From positions 62,001-126,000 of the forward strand of contig NZ_LT622357.1 in NCBI RefSeq assembly GCF_900098925.1: 64,000 bases of DNA. Reading direction: 5' to 3'. The position numbers and the translations under genes were made by a program. The notes under the pieces are model-generated. The model did no database searches. It worked only from the letters and a program-made list of their open reading frames with translations, and was not told where the DNA came from. The stretch is from Bacillus massiliglaciei (GTDB taxonomy: Bacteria; Bacillota; Bacilli; Bacillales; DSM-1321). Positions 45,155 to 53,077 of the stretch are shown here, in pieces (the stretch's first letter is position 1; the number at the start of each line of letters is the position of its first letter).

Positions 45155-46018
45155 CTATCCTTTCGTTCCGGACGAAAGATTGGAGCCTTCGATAAAGAAT
45201 CGTTGGAAGATAAAGAATAGAATCAAGGTCGGCAGCAAGACCATCACACTCATCGCCATCAGGTAATGCCATTGGACCTGAACACTGCCTTTGAAGGTTT
45301 GCAGACCAACCTGCAGGGTGTACAGCTTTTCATCATTCAGGTAAAGAAGCGGTCCCAGTAAATCATTCCAGGATCCGACAAAGGACAAAATGGCCACCGT
45401 AATTAAAGCGGGTTTAGTCAGAGGCAGCATAATATGCCACCAAATCCGAAAATGGCTCGCCCCGTCCATGATGGCTGCTTCACTGTATTCATTCGGAATC
45501 GTCAGCATGAACTGGCGAAGCAGAAAGATGAAGAACGCACTTCCTAGAAAGGCCGGAACAATCAGCGGATAATACGTGTTAATCCAATGCAGTTTGGAAA
45601 ACACCATATATTGTGGAATTAATGTCACAAATCCCGGCAGCAGCATGGTGGCAAGTACAAGTACAAACCATTTGTTTCTCCCCTTAAAACGTATCTTCGC
45701 AAAACCGTAAGCTATAAAGGAATTCACCAGCACATTCCCCATTGTGACACAAATGGCGATAAATAATGTATTCAGTCCCCAGCGGGTAAAGGGCCCCGTC
45801 TTCCATGCCTCTGCATAGTTTGAAAAATGAAGAGCCTCCGGAAGAAAGGAAGGCGGATACTTCAAGATTTCTGCCGGTGATTTTAACGAAGTAGACACCA
45901 TCCATAAAAGCGGCATAATTAAAACGATACTGCCTGCAATTAACAATGTAAGCACAATCGCGTGCTTCGACCTTCTGCGGAACTTCATCGTTTGATAGAA
46001 TTTTACCTGATTATTCAT
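45155..46018 (-). CDS. Carbohydrate ABC transporter permease (MalG type)
   Basis: The 287-residue inner-membrane permease has six helices and the EAA loop EAAIMDGASHFRIWWHIMLPLTKPALI, which contacts the ATPase. It overlaps the MalF-type gene by 4 bp. With the upstream permease and binding protein it forms a CUT1 sugar importer. No ATPase gene is present, so it probably uses a shared ATPase such as MsmX. The substrate cannot be read from sequence. Confidence 0.92.
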   Translation of the reverse strand: MNNQVKFYQTMKFRRRSKHAIVLTLLIAGSIVLIMPLLWMVSTSLKSPAEILKYPPSFLPEALHFSNYAEAWKTGPFTRWGLNTLFIAICVTMGNVLVNSFIAYGFAKIRFKGRNKWFVLVLATMLLPGFVTLIPQYMVFSKLHWINTYYPLIVPAFLGSAFFIFLLRQFMLTIPNEYSEAAIMDGASHFRIWWHIMLPLTKPALITVAILSFVGSWNDLLGPLLYLNDEKLYTLQVGLQTFKGSVQVQWHYLMAMSVMVLLPTLILFFIFQRFFIEGSNLSSGTKG

Positions 46019-47040
46019 CGGTCATCCCCTCCATCATAATGCACCCATTTCTTGCTGAATTTCATATTGAATACCGTTAAAAGGAGAATAATCACGAACA
46101 GGAACCAGGCCATTGCAGAAGCGTAGCCCATGTTAAATACCTCAAAGGCGTTATTCCACATATGGAGATTATAGAATAACAGCGAGTTCGACGGACCGCC
46201 GTCTCCATTTTGGGTCATGACATAGGCCTCCTGGAAAATCTGGAATGCCCCAATCGTACTTGTAATGATGTCGAAGAAGATAATCGGTGTAATCATCGGC
46301 AGTGTAATCCGGAAAAATTTTTGAAAGACATTGGCCCCGTCCAGGTCTGCCGCTTCATATAATTCTCCGGAAATACTCTGCATCCTTGCCAGATAAAGCA
46401 GCATGCCTCCCCCTACACTCCACAGCTTCATCAGGATTAAGGCCGGTTTGGTCCATTCCGGATCAAACAGCCAGGCAGGTCCTTGGATGCCGAACCAGGC
46501 CAGCGCTGTATTCACTAAACCGCTCGTCGGGCTCAGCATTTGCATCCATAAGAAATAAACGGCTACTCCGGAAAGCACGGCGGGCAGATAATAAATCGTC
46601 CGGAAGAGCTTCATTCCCGGAATTTTTTGATGCAGCAGGACCGCAACAAAGATTGCGCCTGCCGTCGTAAGCGGAACAGAAAAAAGGACAAAGTACAGCG
46701 TATTCCATAAGGAAGTCCAGAATAACTGATCCACTGTGAACATGTGCTTGTAATTTTCGAATCCGACGAAATTCATTTGGGATGTAATATTATAGTCTGT
46801 AAAACTGACCGCAAGGGAAAAACATAAAGGGCCGGCTGTCAGAAAAACAAGACCGAGGAGCCAAGGAGAAATAAATAGATAGCCCATCCAATTTTCCTTT
46901 CGGCTCCGTTTGCTCTGCTTCTTGCGGGCGCTTTTCGCCTTTGTCTTTTTGGAGGCTGACGCAACCGGCTGGTTTGATGGAAGAGCATCCGGATAAACTG
47001 CCGCTTGCTGTATTTCTTCTTTTAACACCGAATTTTTCAT
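46015..47040 (-). CDS. Carbohydrate ABC transporter permease (MalF type)
   Basis: The 341-residue permease has a long Lys/Arg-rich cytoplasmic start (SKKTKAKSARKKQSKRSRKE) and six helices. The EAA loop is EAADLDGANVFQKFFRITLPMITPI. It is the first permease of the operon and is separated from the binding-protein gene by a 160-bp stretch with a GC-rich hairpin. AGAAAGGAG precedes the ATG. Confidence 0.92.
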   Translation of the reverse strand: MKNSVLKEEIQQAAVYPDALPSNQPVASASKKTKAKSARKKQSKRSRKENWMGYLFISPWLLGLVFLTAGPLCFSLAVSFTDYNITSQMNFVGFENYKHMFTVDQLFWTSLWNTLYFVLFSVPLTTAGAIFVAVLLHQKIPGMKLFRTIYYLPAVLSGVAVYFLWMQMLSPTSGLVNTALAWFGIQGPAWLFDPEWTKPALILMKLWSVGGGMLLYLARMQSISGELYEAADLDGANVFQKFFRITLPMITPIIFFDIITSTIGAFQIFQEAYVMTQNGDGGPSNSLLFYNLHMWNNAFEVFNMGYASAMAWFLFVIILLLTVFNMKFSKKWVHYDGGDDR

Positions 47041-47157
47041 ATGAAGGCTCCTTTCTGAGATTAAGAAAACCGGACAGCTCCAAGCCTTAAAGATATAGGT
47101 GAAAATACCTAGGTTCTATGTAAAAATAAAGGCTGTTTTGATTAGATAGCAGAAGAA

Positions 47158-47193
47158 GGCCGGCCAGTGCAGAACAGTCCTGCACCGGCGGCC
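47158..47193 (-). other. GC-rich hairpin between binding protein and permease genes
   Basis: GGCCGGCCAGTGCAG (47158-47172) pairs imperfectly with CTGCACCGGCGGCC (47180-47193), 7 bp past the binding-protein stop. It lacks a strong U-tract. It probably attenuates or stabilises the transcript so that binding protein exceeds permease, a common arrangement. Confidence 0.55.
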
Positions 47194-47200
47194 GTGTCTT

Positions 47201-48511
47201 TTATTTCTTTGAATTTTTCACATCTTGTTCAGCTTGCTTCAGCGCCTGTTCAGGCGAGAGTTTCCCCTGCAGGGCTGCATCGATTTTTGGATTTACCAGA
47301 CTCGCGTAATCTGGATAGCTGATTGGCACCGGATGAAGTTTTGTATCATCCAGGTTTTTGACAGACTGCTGATACACTTCTTTTTCCTTTCCGCTCATCT
47401 CCTGAATCACGCTTAAGGCTGCCTTCTTATTCGCTACATTGTCATAGTTTTTCAGTGCCCAATATTTTTGAGCCTTTTCGCCGGTCATGTACTCAATAAA
47501 CTTCGCCGCTTCTTTAGGATGCTTGGCCCCTTTTGGAATCTCAAGGACAAAGCCCCCGCCTTCATTCCAATGGCGGTCGCCTTTTTCAAAGGCAGGCATA
47601 GGCGCTACGCCAAAGTCCATATCCGTTTTGGAATCCCGGAGCTGGGTGTAGAAAGTTCCGACATCTGTCCAGAGGGCAACCTTCCCGGAAATGAACGGAT
47701 TGGTCTGCCCGCTGCCAAATTCCGCTTCAAAGGCCTGGACATTCTTTTCGCCAATGCGTTTTCTGTAATCGACTAACCATTGAAGAGCCTCTGCTTTTTT
47801 CGGAGTATTGATATACATGTCCTCGCCTTCGAAGAACCCTTTTCCTCCGTCAGCGTTGGCCATCCAGCTTCCTGCTCCAAAGCTTCCCCATGTTGGGTAA
47901 AAGCCGATACGCTTATATGTATTTCCCTGCTTCTGGTCCAGCTGCTTTGCATGCTCTTCCAGTTCCGCCCATGTTGCCGGCGGCTTGTTTGGATTAAGTC
48001 CCGCTTCTCTGTATGCATCCTTATTATAGAAAAGCAGCCGTGTGTCCGTTGTAAATGGAACCCCATAGAACTTTCCTTTATACTCGACTGAGTCCCACAG
48101 ATTCGGGTACAGCTCATTTTTAATATCTTCATTTATAAACTGTGATAAGTCTTCTGATTGATTATTCTTCGCACGGTGGTCAACCGTGTTAATATCCCCG
48201 ACAATCACATCAGCGGGGTTTCCTGCGGCAACGGAAGCCAGATTTTTCGTCCAAATATCTCCCCATGGAACGAATGTATGCTTCACTTCAATTTCATCCT
48301 GCGATTCATTGAAATCTTTGATCATTTTTTCAATGACCGGCCTTCTTGTTTCTGACCCCCAAAAACTCCAAAAGTTCACAATCACCTTGCTATCCTTCGT
48401 TGTGGCCTTAGCATCCGAGGCATTTCCTCCGCCCGTGCCGCCTGAACAGGCAGAAAGAGCAACACTCAATACCATCATCAGGATAAAAGAGGCAAATACA
48501 CCTTTCTTCAT
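47201..48511 (-). CDS. Sugar-binding lipoprotein of ABC importer
   Basis: The 436-residue extracytoplasmic binding protein (family 1, MalE-like) has a lipoprotein signal peptide (MKKGVFASFILMMVLSVALS) with lipobox LSAC and Cys at residue 22. FWSFWGSETRRPVIEKMIKDF and VALWTDVGTFYTQL are typical of CUT1 sugar-binding proteins. It is first in the operon with the two permeases. No enzyme or local regulator reveals the sugar. Confidence 0.92.
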   Translation of the reverse strand: MKKGVFASFILMMVLSVALSACSGGTGGGNASDAKATTKDSKVIVNFWSFWGSETRRPVIEKMIKDFNESQDEIEVKHTFVPWGDIWTKNLASVAAGNPADVIVGDINTVDHRAKNNQSEDLSQFINEDIKNELYPNLWDSVEYKGKFYGVPFTTDTRLLFYNKDAYREAGLNPNKPPATWAELEEHAKQLDQKQGNTYKRIGFYPTWGSFGAGSWMANADGGKGFFEGEDMYINTPKKAEALQWLVDYRKRIGEKNVQAFEAEFGSGQTNPFISGKVALWTDVGTFYTQLRDSKTDMDFGVAPMPAFEKGDRHWNEGGGFVLEIPKGAKHPKEAAKFIEYMTGEKAQKYWALKNYDNVANKKAALSVIQEMSGKEKEVYQQSVKNLDDTKLHPVPISYPDYASLVNPKIDAALQGKLSPEQALKQAEQDVKNSKK

Positions 48512-48660
48512 ACTCCCTAACCTCCGTGAATGATTTTCTATTTTTCAGATAATGACACCCTCCTTATTTACCTCCTCAGCAAAGGTTTGAAACCTAAAAA
48601 AGTGAATCATGTCGATTTTTGTTCATTCAACCGCAGGCTTCTTATATGAAGTTCATAAAA

Positions 48661-48692
48661 AAGACCGTCCGAAATAATCGGACGGTCTACTT
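48661..48692 (-). terminator. Terminator of the LysR gene
   Basis: AGACCGTCCGA (48662-48672) pairs perfectly with TCGGACGGTCT (48678-48688); TTTTTTATG follows on the minus strand, 16 bp past the stop. Confidence 0.9.
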
Positions 48693-48703
48693 TTAATAGG
48701 CCT

Positions 48704-49585
48704 TCAGCCTTGAATGAACTCTTCAAATTTTGTCACAGCCTGCTTGTCATAGCGCCTTTCTTTGCTGACCATCCATAAATTCCGGATAATGCTGATGCCT
48801 GAAAGGGCTACTTCCTTTAGATAGCCTTGCTCCAATTCCCGTATAAGAGTTAAGCGCGGAAGGATACTGACACCAAGACCTGCTTCAACAGCTCCTTTGA
48901 TCGCCTGCGTGCTCCCCAGTTCCATATAGCTTTCAATCTTGGAAAGAACCCCATGCTCCCTTAATGTATTCTCCACGATCAGCCGCGTACCTGAACTGGA
49001 TTCCCGCCAAATCATCCGCTCTTTTTCCAGTTCTTCAATAGGAATGTCCCTGCGATTTTCCCAAAGATGACCGGGAGGAACGACAAGAATCAATTCATCC
49101 TCCGCAAACTTTTTCACTTTAAAAGCCTTGTTGTCAAAAAGTCCTTCCACTAACGCCAGATCAATAACATCATTGGAAAGCTCTTCAAGGATATGTGTGG
49201 TATTTTTAATCGTCAGCATCACTTTAATATCCGGCTCCTGCTTCTTAAAAGCACCAAGCAGACTCGGCAGCAAGTATTCCCCAATCGTCAGCGATGCCCC
49301 TACCCGCAGGCTTGCATTATATTCAGAGATGGACCGCCCGATTACTTCTTTGGATTGATAAAAGTCACTGAGAATCGCTTTTGCAAAAGGGTACAGCAGC
49401 TCCCCCGCTTCGGTGATCTTCAGTCTCCCCTCCACCCGTTCAAACAAAAGGGTGCCATAGAAGTCCTCCAGCTGGTGGATCTGTCTTGTCGCAGCAGGCT
49501 GAGTCACAAAGCTCAATCTTGCCGCCTGGCTGATGCTCCCTTCTTCCACCACCAGGCAGAACATCTTCAAATTTTCGATTTTCAC
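48704..49585 (-). CDS. LysR-family regulator divergent from chromate transporter
   Basis: The 293-residue protein has the LysR helix-turn-helix (EGSISQAARLSFVTQPAATRQIHQLE at 14-39) and a periplasmic-binding-like effector domain. It resembles CysL/YwfK-type regulators. The start is GTG with GGAGG 8 bp upstream. Divergent orientation and a 21-bp palindrome in the intergenic region suggest it controls the chrA pair and itself. The effector is unknown; chromate or sulfate-related signals are plausible. Confidence 0.9.
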   Translation of the reverse strand: MKIENLKMFCLVVEEGSISQAARLSFVTQPAATRQIHQLEDFYGTLLFERVEGRLKITEAGELLYPFAKAILSDFYQSKEVIGRSISEYNASLRVGASLTIGEYLLPSLLGAFKKQEPDIKVMLTIKNTTHILEELSNDVIDLALVEGLFDNKAFKVKKFAEDELILVVPPGHLWENRRDIPIEELEKERMIWRESSSGTRLIVENTLREHGVLSKIESYMELGSTQAIKGAVEAGLGVSILPRLTLIRELEQGYLKEVALSGISIIRNLWMVSKERRYDKQAVTKFEEFIQG

Positions 49586-49693
49586 TAAAACAACCTCCGT
49601 CTTTCCTTCTATTCAAATATATCATACCCGTCCGGGAAGAAGCCAAAAAGCGCTTTATAGCGGGGTTTCTCGATAAAACTGATGTATTTTCTT

Positions 49694-49714
49694 GGTATAA
49701 CAAAGCGTTATACC
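49694..49714. promoter_or_regulatory. Palindromic LysR-type operator
   Basis: Perfect arms GGTATAAC (49694-49701) and GTTATACC (49707-49714) flank 5 bp, embedding a T-N11-A motif. It lies between the divergent LysR and chromate genes, 109 bp before the regulator start and 91 bp before the transporter start. Confidence 0.7.
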
Positions 49715-49804
49715 CAATCACTTTCTTGCAATTTACCAGTCTCGTTTCTTTTGATAAGGTAAGAAAGAAGATGTTATGCGAAAAAGAGAAAGCAGGTTAG
49801 ACAA

Positions 49805-50428
49805 ATGAAAGATCAAACAAAAGTATTGTTCCAATTATTTTGGTCCTTTTTTAAAATATCACCCGTCACATTTGGGGGCGGCTTTGCCATGATTCCCTTA
49901 ATTGAAAAAGAAGTTGTCGAAAAACATCAGTGGATTAAAAGGGAGGATGTCACCGATGTCTTTGCCGTTGCGCAAACGGTACCAGGCTCTTCCGCTATCA
50001 ATGCAGCAACCTTTGTCGGCCATCGGATTGCCGGGATTAAGGGAGCGATAGCGGCCATGATCGGCTCCTCCATCCCCACTTTCTTCATTGTACTTGTCCT
50101 TGCCGCGTTCTATAAATTTTTCGAGAATCATCCAAAAGTAGAGGCGGCCTTCGTATCCATTCGGATTACCATCGTCGCGCTTATCGTATTTGCGGCGATT
50201 AAAATCATCAAGACCGCCATCATCGATAAATCAACCTTCAGCATGTTTGTACTAGGAGTCCCGGCCCTATTTTTCATTCACCCGATTCTTGCGATTGCAT
50301 CAGGCGCGTTACTCGGCATTGGAACGGTCGCACTGAAAATCAAGCTCGGCAAGAAAATTGAATTAGAACGAAAAAAATCAAACAAAGATAAAGACGATTA
50401 CGGCTACTTCATGGGAGCCGGCATTTAA
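49805..50428 (+). CDS. Chromate transporter, N-terminal-type subunit
   Basis: This 207-residue membrane protein of the CHR family is one half of a two-gene (short-chain) transporter. The conserved FKISPVTFGGGFAMIPLIEKE start (17-37), AVAQTVPGSSAINAATFVGHRIAG and six or so helices are seen. Short-chain pairs such as B. subtilis YwrA/YwrB export chromate as heterodimers. The partner lies 15 bp downstream. The C-terminal tail is Lys-rich and cytoplasmic. Confidence 0.92.
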   Translation: MKDQTKVLFQLFWSFFKISPVTFGGGFAMIPLIEKEVVEKHQWIKREDVTDVFAVAQTVPGSSAINAATFVGHRIAGIKGAIAAMIGSSIPTFFIVLVLAAFYKFFENHPKVEAAFVSIRITIVALIVFAAIKIIKTAIIDKSTFSMFVLGVPALFFIHPILAIASGALLGIGTVALKIKLGKKIELERKKSNKDKDDYGYFMGAGI

Positions 50429-50443
50429 AAGGAGGGGAACATC

Positions 50444-50986
50444 GTGGTATTTTGGGAATTATTCAGTTCATTTTTCCTCATTGGCTTCATTTCCTTTGGC
50501 GGCGGATATGCAATGATTCCAGTAATGGAAGCGGCTGTCACGGAGCATGGCTGGCTGACCGTCCAGCAGCTTACAGACATGGTCGCCATTGCCGGCATGT
50601 CTCCCGGTCCAATCGGTGCCAATATGGCTGTCCTTGTCGGCTATTCAGCTGCAGGGCTTGGCGGAGCCCTCATTGCTGCAGCGGGAATTCTGCTGCCTGC
50701 TGTTATCTGTGTCGTCCTTGTAGCTACTTTCTTCGGCAAGTTCCACCATCACCCGACTGTGAAAGCCGCCTTTTACGGATTACGGCCGATTGTCGCAGCC
50801 TTAATTATTTATGCAGCCTTGATTTTTGCGCTGTCTAACCATCTATTCAGCTTTGAGCTATCATGGCGGCCGATCAGCTACTTCTTGATATTCGGGCTAT
50901 CCCTGTTCGCCCTGCTGAAGCTCCGCTGGCATCCGGCATATGTCATCATCCTGTCGGGAGTGGTTGGTGTGGCGCTTTATTCGTAA
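50444..50986 (+). CDS. Chromate transporter, second subunit
   Basis: The 180-residue CHR half-protein starts at GTG 50444 with GGAGGGG 8 bp upstream. It has FISFGGGYAMIPVMEAAVTEH and AIAGMSPGPIGANMAVLVGYSAAG, the counterpart motifs to those of the first subunit with GPIGAN in place of GSSAIN. It pairs with the upstream gene and ends before a strong terminator. Confidence 0.92.
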   Translation: MVFWELFSSFFLIGFISFGGGYAMIPVMEAAVTEHGWLTVQQLTDMVAIAGMSPGPIGANMAVLVGYSAAGLGGALIAAAGILLPAVICVVLVATFFGKFHHHPTVKAAFYGLRPIVAALIIYAALIFALSNHLFSFELSWRPISYFLIFGLSLFALLKLRWHPAYVIILSGVVGVALYS

Positions 50987-50991
50987 ATAAT

Positions 50992-51028
50992 AAAAACAGG
51001 CGGAGATTTGAAATCTCCGCCTGTTTTT
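50992..51028 (+). terminator. Terminator of the chromate operon
   Basis: An 18-bp arm (50992-51009) ending GGCGGAGATTT pairs perfectly with AAATCTCCGCC (51011-51021) and the following T-run, leaving a 1-3 nt loop. Confidence 0.92.
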
Positions 51029-51070
51029 TTACCCGATAGAGAGGCAGGCTGCATACTGTACAGTTTGTTC

Positions 51071-51229
51071 CTAATCTGGTTTAATCCCCATCGAACCCAT
51101 ATACATAGAATTATAATGCAACGCTTTCTTAAATAAGATTCCCTTTCTTTTTGCGTCGCAACATTTATCGTAATGTTTTAAGTAATAGTTTGATAGGAAA
51201 TTAAACCACTTTATTTTCAATGATTTCAT
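51071..51229 (-). CDS. 52-residue basic Cys-containing protein
   Basis: The peptide begins MKSLKIKWFNFLSNYYLKHY and continues DKCCDAKRKGILFKKALHYN, ending MGSMGIKPD. It is basic and aromatic, with a Cys-Cys pair. AAAAGGAGAG lies 9 bp before ATG 51229, so translation is credible; the frame is open to 51283 without a site. I do not recognise the family. The 51230-51516 stretch upstream is AT-rich with only the PTS operon terminator. Confidence 0.55.
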   Translation of the reverse strand: MKSLKIKWFNFLSNYYLKHYDKCCDAKRKGILFKKALHYNSMYMGSMGIKPD

Positions 51230-51475
51230 TGATGAACTCTCCTTTTGAGAAAAGACTCCAGGTTTAAGTTTATAAATTCCCAATAGAGAATGTTTGAAAA
51301 CATTGCGTGTTTTTACGCTCCCTCATTCCCCTTTCACCATAAAAAACACCTATTTTTTTATAAAACTCTTAGCTAAATATATATAGAAAAAGAACGGCTT
51401 TCCCCCTAACCAAAATACTGATACTTAGAGATTATGTTCCGGGAAATAATGGGCAGCTCCCGCCTATCAAACGAG

Positions 51476-51505
51476 AAAAAGCCTTTGGGCTTCCAAAGGC
51501 TTTTT
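51476..51505 (-). terminator. Terminator of the PTS operon
   Basis: AAAAAGCCTTTGG (51476-51488) pairs perfectly with CCAAAGGCTTTTT (51493-51505) over 4 nt, 12 bp past the IIC stop. Confidence 0.92.
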
Positions 51506-51516
51506 CCTATAAGAGA

Positions 51517-52785
51517 TTACGATAATCCAAGCAGTTTTAGAATACTGACGATTAAGACTCCGACTACACCGAAGTCTGCATCACCAAAGGTCGTGCCTTT
51601 ATAGCCGATATCCCCCATCAAGACGAGCAAGATGGCCGGAAGAAAACTGATAATCAAGCCGTTGGCAAAAGCTCCAGCCATGGCACCGCGTCTGCCTCCG
51701 GTTACATTTCCGAATACACCGGCTGCTGCACCTGTAAAGAAATGGGGCACAAGTCCCGGCACAATAACTTTCAGGCCTAGAACCGGAAGCAGGAACATCG
51801 AGATGATACCGGCAATAAAGCTGAACAAAAATCCGATGATCACGGCATTTGGCGCGAACGGGAATATCGTCGGGCAATCAAGGGCAGGCTTCGTGTTCGG
51901 TGCAATCTTATCAGCAATTCCCTTAAAGGCAGGAACAATTTCCGCTATGAGCATCCGCACACCGGCAAGGATAATATAAACCCCTGCAGCAAAGGTGATC
52001 GCCTGGATGAAAGAGAAGACAATAAAATTCGATCCGCCGGAAAGCTCCGCTTCAATGTATCCCTTGCCGGCAAACAAGGCCACAATCACAAAGAATAAGG
52101 TCATTGTCAGTGATACGGCAACAGACGTATCCCGAAGGAAGCCAAGTGATTTAGGAACCTTGATTTGTTCGGTCGTTTTCTCCTTATTTCCGAACCATTT
52201 TCCGACAGTCGCTGATACAAAGTAGCCGATGGAACCGAAATGGCCGATCGCGAAATCGTCACTTCCGGTAATCTGCCGCACAAACGGCTGCAGCAAGGCC
52301 GGGAATAGCACCATACAGAATCCTAGAATAATAGAGCCAATCAGAATCAGCGGGAAGCCTTCCATTCCGCCAACTGACAGGGTGACAGCAATCAAGCAGG
52401 CCATGAACAGCGTATGATGCCCTGTCAAGAAAATATATTTAAAGGGTGTAAACCGGGCCAAAAGGATATTGAAAATCATCCCGAGCACCATGATCAAGGC
52501 TGTCGACGTACCAAAATCGCTTTGGGCCGCTGCGACAATCGCTTCATTATTAGGGATGACTCCCTCGACATGGAAAGCATGATCGAACATTTGGCTGAAA
52601 ATCGTGAGTGCTCCTGTCAGAACGGTTGCTCCAGCTCCGATAATGATGAAGCCCATAACCGTTTTCAGCGTGCCGGAAACCACATCCGCACTTGATTTTT
52701 TCTGCAGCAGCAAGCCAATCAGGGCGAACAGACCGACAAGGATTGCGGGCGTGCCCAATATATCATTCATAATTATATCCAGCAT
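51517..52785 (-). CDS. PTS ascorbate-type EIIC component (UlaA family)
   Basis: The 422-residue protein has about ten to twelve helices, matching UlaA/SgaT EIIC of the L-ascorbate PTS family (for example [57 protein letters not shown]). It moves the sugar while EIIB phosphorylates it. The operon order is regulator-IIB-IIC. No ula catabolic genes are adjacent, so the sugar may differ from ascorbate. A 410-bp part is duplicated at 62.65-63.06 kb. Confidence 0.9.
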   Translation of the reverse strand: MLDIIMNDILGTPAILVGLFALIGLLLQKKSSADVVSGTLKTVMGFIIIGAGATVLTGALTIFSQMFDHAFHVEGVIPNNEAIVAAAQSDFGTSTALIMVLGMIFNILLARFTPFKYIFLTGHHTLFMACLIAVTLSVGGMEGFPLILIGSIILGFCMVLFPALLQPFVRQITGSDDFAIGHFGSIGYFVSATVGKWFGNKEKTTEQIKVPKSLGFLRDTSVAVSLTMTLFFVIVALFAGKGYIEAELSGGSNFIVFSFIQAITFAAGVYIILAGVRMLIAEIVPAFKGIADKIAPNTKPALDCPTIFPFAPNAVIIGFLFSFIAGIISMFLLPVLGLKVIVPGLVPHFFTGAAAGVFGNVTGGRRGAMAGAFANGLIISFLPAILLVLMGDIGYKGTTFGDADFGVVGVLIVSILKLLGLS

Positions 52786-52810
52786 AGTTTCTCCACCTTT
52801 GTTATCTGAC

Positions 52811-53077
52811 TTATGATAGATGCGGTTCCAATTTCGATTTGATTTCCGGAATGCTCATCATATTTTCGAGCGTCACAATCGTCCGGCTTCCGTCATCAAG
52901 CTGGCCGACAATATCAGCTGCTCCCAAGAACACATCCGCCTGCATCGTTTTGGCAGAGGCAAGATCCGTATGATCGACTTCCGCTGTCTTGCCCATTTCC
53001 GCAAGCGCCTTTTTTACATTCATTTCCATAATGAAACTGCTTCCTAATCCATTACCGCATACAACCATGATTTTCAT
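52811..53077 (-). CDS. PTS EIIB component (ascorbate/lactose-like)
   Basis: The 88-residue cytoplasmic EIIB has the phosphorylated Cys7 in MKIMVVCGNGLGSSF, followed by a small Rossmann-like fold. It overlaps the regulator stop by 4 bp and precedes EIIC by 25 bp. It should receive phosphate from an EIIA; the only one nearby is the C-terminal domain of the regulator. Confidence 0.93.
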   Translation of the reverse strand: MKIMVVCGNGLGSSFIMEMNVKKALAEMGKTAEVDHTDLASAKTMQADVFLGAADIVGQLDDGSRTIVTLENMMSIPEIKSKLEPHLS

